Shown: piece after piece, positions 1 to 8,141 of the stretch
Position numbering within the stretch: position 1 is the stretch's first letter
How the letters are laid out: every line of letters begins with the position of its first letter
Assembly: GCA_014239625.1 (NCBI GenBank)
Contig: JAAZYN010000125.1
Location: 1-8,141, forward strand
Source of the DNA: Myxococcales bacterium
GTDB lineage: Bacteria; Myxococcota_A; UBA9042; PHBI01; JAAZYN01
Direction: 5' to 3'
Length of the DNA stretch: 8,141 bases
Program-made: the position numbers and the translations under genes
The notes under the pieces: generated by a model
Seen by the model: only the letters and a program-made list of their open reading frames with translations
Databases searched by the model: none
Told to the model about the DNA's origin: nothing

Positions 1-1643
<1,643 letters not shown>

Positions 1644-1702
1644 GCTGCTCCCGTGGGTGAGAGAAGACGTCCGAGGCTACCATCTGGGATGGAAGCGCCG
1701 CA

Positions 1703-1717
1703 AGCACAATATTGCAC
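1703..1717. promoter_or_regulatory. Candidate BoxR/BzdR-type operator (AGCA-CAATAT-TGCA)
   Basis: The sequence AGCACAATATTGCAC contains the perfect 8-bp palindrome CAATATTG and one TGCA, with AGCA placed six bases before it, so it approaches TGCA-N6-TGCA. BzdR operators are described as TGCA repeats within longer palindromes, which is why this site stands out. It lies about 30 bp upstream of the regulator start and about 60 bp upstream of boxC. That it is an operator is an inference. Confidence 0.4.
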
Positions 1718-1731
1718 CTTGGAGTGACGCT

Positions 1732-1738
1732 AAAGAGG
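1732..1738 (+). promoter_or_regulatory. Ribosome binding site favouring the TTG start of the boxR-type gene
   Basis: AAAGAGG ends seven nt before TTG 1746-1748 but 16 nt before the in-frame ATG at 1755-1757. The spacing favours the TTG, which adds only three residues (MLP) to the protein. The ATG cannot be excluded from sequence alone. Confidence 0.5.
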
Positions 1739-1753
1739 CAGTATATTGCTGCC
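1737..1753. promoter_or_regulatory. Inverted repeat GGCAG-N7-CTGCC over the TTG start codon
   Basis: GGCAG at 1737-1741 and CTGCC at 1749-1753 are exact inverted copies separated by TATATTG. The element overlaps the end of the Shine-Dalgarno sequence and contains the TTG start codon of the regulator gene. Its minus-strand reading contains CAATAT, as does the candidate operator at 1703-1717. It could be an autoregulatory operator, or an mRNA hairpin that limits translation of the regulator. Neither is proven. Confidence 0.35.
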
Positions 1754-2507
1754 CATGTCGGCCGTACTGCTCCAAGATATCGGACGCCGCGTGAGGCGAC
1801 GGCGGCGAGAACGCGGCTGGACGTTGTCGGACCTGGCGCGCCGGTCGGGTCTGTCGCTGCGATTCGTTGGGCAGCTCGAGCGTGGCCAGACCAACATCTC
1901 CGTGTCTCGCCTGGCCGAGGTCGCAGAGGCTCTGGATGCGCGCTTGGCGTGGCTCGTCGACCCCGGGTCGGCGGAGTCCACGTCGCCCGCCTGGATCGCC
2001 CTGCTTGGCGTGCGGGGCGCGGGAAAGAGTACGGTCGGCGCGGCCCTGGCGGTTCACCTGGGGGTACCATTCATCGAGCTGGATCGTCTCATCGAGGAGA
2101 CCGCCGGCCTGTCGATGACCGAGCTGTTCTCGATCCACGGTGGGGACTACTACCGCGAGGTGGAGTATCAGGTCCTGACGCGACTGTTGAGCTCGTCTGG
2201 GCCGGGGGTCATCGCGACCGGGGGGTCGCTCGTCACCCACCCCGAGAGCTGGTCGCTGCTGCGCTCTCGGGCTCGGACTGTTTGGCTCAAGGCCGACGCC
2301 AAGGACCACTGGAATCGTGTGCTGGCCCAGGGCGATGACCGCCCCATGCGTTCCTTGTCGAACGCCTTCGAACAGCTCGAGGCGCTGTTGGCGTCCCGTC
2401 GCGCCCTCTATCGGGAGGCGGAGCTGGCCGTCGACACGTCAGGTCACCACCCCGAAGCGATCGTCGAACGGTTGGCGTCGGTGGTCGGGCCGCCCAACCT
2501 GGGATAG
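1746..2507 (+). CDS. boxR: BoxR/BzdR-type transcriptional regulator (XRE HTH + shikimate-kinase-like domain)
   Basis: This 253-residue protein has the unusual two-domain build of BoxR and BzdR, regulators of benzoate catabolism that bind benzoyl-CoA. Residues 10-71 form an XRE helix-turn-helix, with WTLSDLARRSGLSLRFVGQL as the core and an Arg run (15-23) before it. Residues 84-247 resemble shikimate kinase: Walker A GVRGAGKST (88-96, Lys94), FIELDRLIEE with Asp113, GGDYYREVE with Arg137, ATGGS at 157-161 where the kinase usually has a third Gly, a lid-like GDDRPM (196-201), and a C-terminal SRRALYREAEL. In this family the domain is thought to be an effector-binding module rather than a biosynthetic kinase. 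It seems shorter than the roughly 300-residue BzdR, with a short linker. The start is TTG 1746, chosen on Shine-Dalgarno spacing; ATG 1755 is the alternative. Divergence from boxC strongly supports local control of box genes. A stand-alone aroK function is unlikely given the HTH fusion. Confidence 0.9.
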   Translation: MLPMSAVLLQDIGRRVRRRRRERGWTLSDLARRSGLSLRFVGQLERGQTNISVSRLAEVAEALDARLAWLVDPGSAESTSPAWIALLGVRGAGKSTVGAALAVHLGVPFIELDRLIEETAGLSMTELFSIHGGDYYREVEYQVLTRLLSSSGPGVIATGGSLVTHPESWSLLRSRARTVWLKADAKDHWNRVLAQGDDRPMRSLSNAFEQLEALLASRRALYREAELAVDTSGHHPEAIVERLASVVGPPNLG

Positions 2508-2534
2508 GCTGGTCAGGTCGTACATCCATTTGTC

Positions 2535-2541
2535 GCGAGGG
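2535..2541 (+). promoter_or_regulatory. Ribosome binding site for the TTG start of the kinase-like gene
   Basis: GCGAGGG ends four nt before TTG 2546-2548. No ATG or GTG lies in frame between the stop of the preceding gene and this TTG. The next in-frame GTG is codon 26, inside the glycine-rich loop, so this site and the TTG fix the start. Confidence 0.6.
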
Positions 2542-2545
2542 TCGC

Positions 2546-3865
2546 TTGCCGCATCGAGTCGGAACCATCATCGCCGGACGCTATCGCGTCGACGAGCTCC
2601 TCGCCGAGGGCGCGGGCGGGGTGGTGTACAAGGCGTACCGGCAAGATATGGACCGGATCCTGGCGTTGAAGGTGCTGTGCTCCGAGGCGGACAACCTTTT
2701 GGAGCGCTTCAGGCGAGAGATCAAGGCGACGGCGAAGCTCCAGCATCCCAACATCGTGTCGATCTTCGAGGCGGGACAGACCGAAGACGGCAACATCTTC
2801 TATGCGATGGAGTTTCTGGACGGAGAGACGCTGCGCGCTCTGCTCACCCGAGAGAGCCGCTTGGCGGCCGATCGTGTGTGCAGCCTGTTGAACCAGCTGG
2901 CGGGCGCCCTGGAGTCCGCCCATTCCTTGGGGATCATTCACCGAAATCTCAACCCCGACGATCTGATGATCGCTCAGCAGGCGGGGAACCCCGACTTCTG
3001 CACGATCTTGGATTTCGGGGTGGCTCGCCTCGAGGAGAGCGTCAGCGAGCTCACGATGCGCGGAGAGATCCTGACTCAGCCGGAGTACTTCGCCCCCGAA
3101 GCCTTGAGCGAAGAAGAGGTGGCGACGCCGGCGGACATCTACTCGTTGGGTTGCATCGCCTACGAGTGCCTCGTCGGGCGGCCGCCGTTTCAGGGTAAGC
3201 CCCGAATGCGCACGGTCTGGATGCACGTCAACGATCCGGTCCCACCGTTTCCCCCCGACGTGGTCGACAGCAGCCCGCCGGAGCTGCTGGAGGTCATCTA
3301 TGAGATGCTGAACAAAGACCCAGCCGCTCGACCGACCGACGGGAGAGCCCTGGGGCTGCGGCTGGAGTCCCTGGAGCTCGCTCCGGTTCGGCGCCCCACC
3401 GGCAGGACATCGTCTGCGGAGCCGCCCGCGGCGCCCTCGCTCGCGCCGATACCGCTGGTCGGTCAAGCCCAGGAGGCGCCCGCCCCCGCGGCGCCGTCGA
3501 TCTCCGCCCGCCAGGCGACACCCTTCTCCAACGTCGTCGTGGCGGCCAGGCCGAACTCCACGCGGCCGCTCGCTCGCGGCCACCTGATGTCGGATGACGG
3601 GAGCCGATGTACGTTCCTCGTGCGGGGGGGGACCGCGGATGCTTTGGCCGGCTCCGCGCTGGCTGGTTCTGGAAGCATGAACCTGTCGGTGGGGGCGTCG
3701 GTTACCCTCGCCGTCCCGGTGGACCGGAAAGACACACGTTTCATTCGGCTGGTGGGGCAGATCTCCCACAGCAGCGGAGCGCCTCCAGAGCTGGTCGTGC
3801 GGCTCGCCAACTGCGACGATCCCGAAGGCTATCGCGCCCTGGTGCGGGCCTGGGCGACCCACTGA
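2546..3865 (+). CDS. Ser/Thr protein-kinase-like protein, predicted pseudokinase, with C-terminal beta-rich domain
   Basis: This 439-residue protein has no signal peptide or membrane segment. Residues 10-277 form a Hanks-type kinase fold: glycine-rich loop AEGAGGVVYKA (20-30), ATP-anchoring Lys42 in LALKVL, helix-C Glu58, DFG at 156-158, YFAPE at 181-185, Asp197 in ADIYSLG and Arg262 in ARPT. The catalytic loop, normally HRDLKPEN, reads HRNLNPDD (132-139): the catalytic Asp is Asn134, the phosphate-contacting Lys is Asn136, and the metal-binding Asn is Asp139. It should bind nucleotide poorly or without phosphotransfer, so I infer a scaffold or allosteric role. Residues 278-345 are a Pro/Ala/Arg-rich linker. 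Residues 346-439 form a compact beta-rich domain recalling myxobacterial PilZ domains (SVGASVTLAVPV, then RLVGQISHSS and ELVVRL) but without RxxxR, so c-di-GMP binding is not supported. It starts 38 nt after the boxR-type gene on the same strand, probably co-transcribed. The TTG start is the only good one. Confidence 0.88.
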   Translation: MPHRVGTIIAGRYRVDELLAEGAGGVVYKAYRQDMDRILALKVLCSEADNLLERFRREIKATAKLQHPNIVSIFEAGQTEDGNIFYAMEFLDGETLRALLTRESRLAADRVCSLLNQLAGALESAHSLGIIHRNLNPDDLMIAQQAGNPDFCTILDFGVARLEESVSELTMRGEILTQPEYFAPEALSEEEVATPADIYSLGCIAYECLVGRPPFQGKPRMRTVWMHVNDPVPPFPPDVVDSSPPELLEVIYEMLNKDPAARPTDGRALGLRLESLELAPVRRPTGRTSSAEPPAAPSLAPIPLVGQAQEAPAPAAPSISARQATPFSNVVVAARPNSTRPLARGHLMSDDGSRCTFLVRGGTADALAGSALAGSGSMNLSVGASVTLAVPVDRKDTRFIRLVGQISHSSGAPPELVVRLANCDDPEGYRALVRAWATH

Positions 3866-4255
3866 GGCGAGGGCCAGGTAACCTCTCAGGCTTCGAGGGC
3901 CGTCGCATGTGGGCTCATCGAGAACGATGGCATCACGATGCGTTCAATATGGGCGGCGCCGTGACTTCTCGGACATTCACGTGGACATCACGACGGTCGG
4001 CGAGGAAGTCGGCCAGCAGTCGTCATCCGGCTCCCGCAGGCCGACGGTCTCACCAGCGAGGGCCTCGCCGACCTGCATAGCCTCTCGCCCGCGGGTCTCG
4101 TCGTCTCCCGTTCGAGGGTCAGGTGCATGCGCTCGTGCCCCGCGTTGTGCGTGGGGTGACTCGCCCTAACATCCATCCAACACGGGCCTCGCTCAACGCG
4201 CATCTTGGAGCTCGGCGTGGCATAGTGTCGTTGGTCGACCCTGCATCGAGGTACC
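3866..4255. other. 390-bp stretch without a convincing gene
   Basis: No open frame here has convincing start, ribosome binding site and length. Two short stretches read like protein but lie in different frames: 3963-4019 (DFSDIHVDITTVGEEVGQQ) and about 4019-4159 (VVIRLPQADGLTSEGLADL and following, to a TGA at 4157-4159). They could be remnants of a decayed gene, or chance in GC-rich DNA. A short inverted repeat, GCGAGG-G-CCTCGC at 4056-4068, has no T-tract and is not a standard terminator. GGTCGACC at 4233-4240 is a perfect palindrome of unknown meaning. The promoter of the downstream gene should lie here, but I could not identify one. Confidence 0.4.
4248..4251 (+). promoter_or_regulatory. 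Ribosome binding site of the large surface-protein gene
   Basis: GAGG stands four nt before ATG 4256-4258. The protein begins with a signal peptide directly after this ATG, which supports the start. Confidence 0.5.

Positions 4256-8141
<3,886 letters not shown>

Larger units (their letters stand above)
1644..1745. promoter_or_regulatory. Divergent boxC / boxR-type control region
   Basis: These 102 bp separate the two divergent start codons and must hold the control sites for both directions. The part next to boxC is GC-rich and carries its ribosome binding site (CTCCC at 1648-1652, minus-strand reading GGGAG). The part next to the regulator, about 1700-1750, is clearly AT-richer than its surroundings. 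The heptamer ATATTGC occurs twice, at 1709-1715 and 1743-1749, 34 bp apart. I see no convincing sigma-70 -35/-10 pair in either direction. The AT-rich CAATAT block could serve as a -10 for boxC (read leftward), but no good -35 lies at the right distance. That this is where the regulator binds is inferred from the known BoxR/BzdR arrangement. Confidence 0.6.

Noticed and set aside
1746..2507. Stand-alone shikimate kinase (aroK) gene
   Set aside because: The N-terminal XRE domain, the altered ATGGS motif and the position opposite boxC fit BoxR/BzdR, not an aromatic-biosynthesis enzyme.
2513..3862. Long 449-codon minus-strand open frame opposite the kinase-like gene
   Set aside because: It is a GC-bias shadow: the plus-strand frame has unmistakable kinase motifs, while the minus-strand product is Arg/Gly/His-rich with no recognisable domain.
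4056..4068. GCGAGG-G-CCTCGC inverted repeat as a terminator
   Set aside because: The stem is short, has no following T-tract, and lies almost 200 bp after the preceding stop codon.
4218..4234. Sigma-54-like promoter (TGGCATA then TTGG) upstream of the surface-protein gene
   Set aside because: The spacing is one base too long and the GC of the -12 element is missing; sigma-54 spacing is strict.

Overview
The window is GC-rich, gene-dense bacterial DNA. Cysteine-rich repeats of the kind first named from myxobacteria, a MopE-type metal-binding repeat array and a eukaryotic-like kinase fused to an extra domain together suggest a member of the Myxococcota or a related former deltaproteobacterium. 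This is inferred from gene content only; there is no rRNA or other marker gene here.

Layout: (1) Positions 1-1643, minus strand: boxC (benzoyl-CoA-dihydrodiol lyase), complete at its N-terminus and cut by the left edge within a few residues of its expected C-terminus. (2) Positions 1644-1745: a 102-bp divergent control region holding an AT-rich TGCA/CAATAT element and an inverted repeat that lies over the start of the next gene. (3) Positions 1746-2507, plus strand: a BoxR/BzdR-type regulator (XRE helix-turn-helix joined to a shikimate-kinase-like domain), the known class of benzoyl-CoA sensor. (4) Positions 2546-3865, plus strand, 38 nt further on: a Ser/Thr kinase-like protein whose catalytic loop has lost the key Asp, Lys and Asn, hence a predicted pseudokinase, with a Pro/Ala linker and a small C-terminal beta-rich, perhaps PilZ-like, domain. 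(5) Positions 3866-4255: 390 bp without a convincing gene. (6) Positions 4256-8141, plus strand, open at the right edge: the first 1295 residues of a very large secreted or surface protein with a signal peptide, beta-sandwich/DUF11-like regions, an SdrD-B-like domain, cysteine-rich repeats and MopE-type metal-binding repeats of 58 residues.

How they fit together: boxC and the regulator form the classic divergent enzyme/regulator pair of the aerobic CoA-dependent (box) benzoate pathway. The regulator would sense benzoyl-CoA and control leftward transcription of boxC and, presumably, other box genes beyond the left edge. The pseudokinase is probably co-transcribed with the regulator, an arrangement I do not know from described box clusters. 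The surface protein looks unrelated to the catabolic genes.

The most interesting points are the pseudokinase beside a benzoyl-CoA regulator, the candidate operators over the regulator's TTG start, and the nearly identical 174-nt repeats that differ only at synonymous sites.
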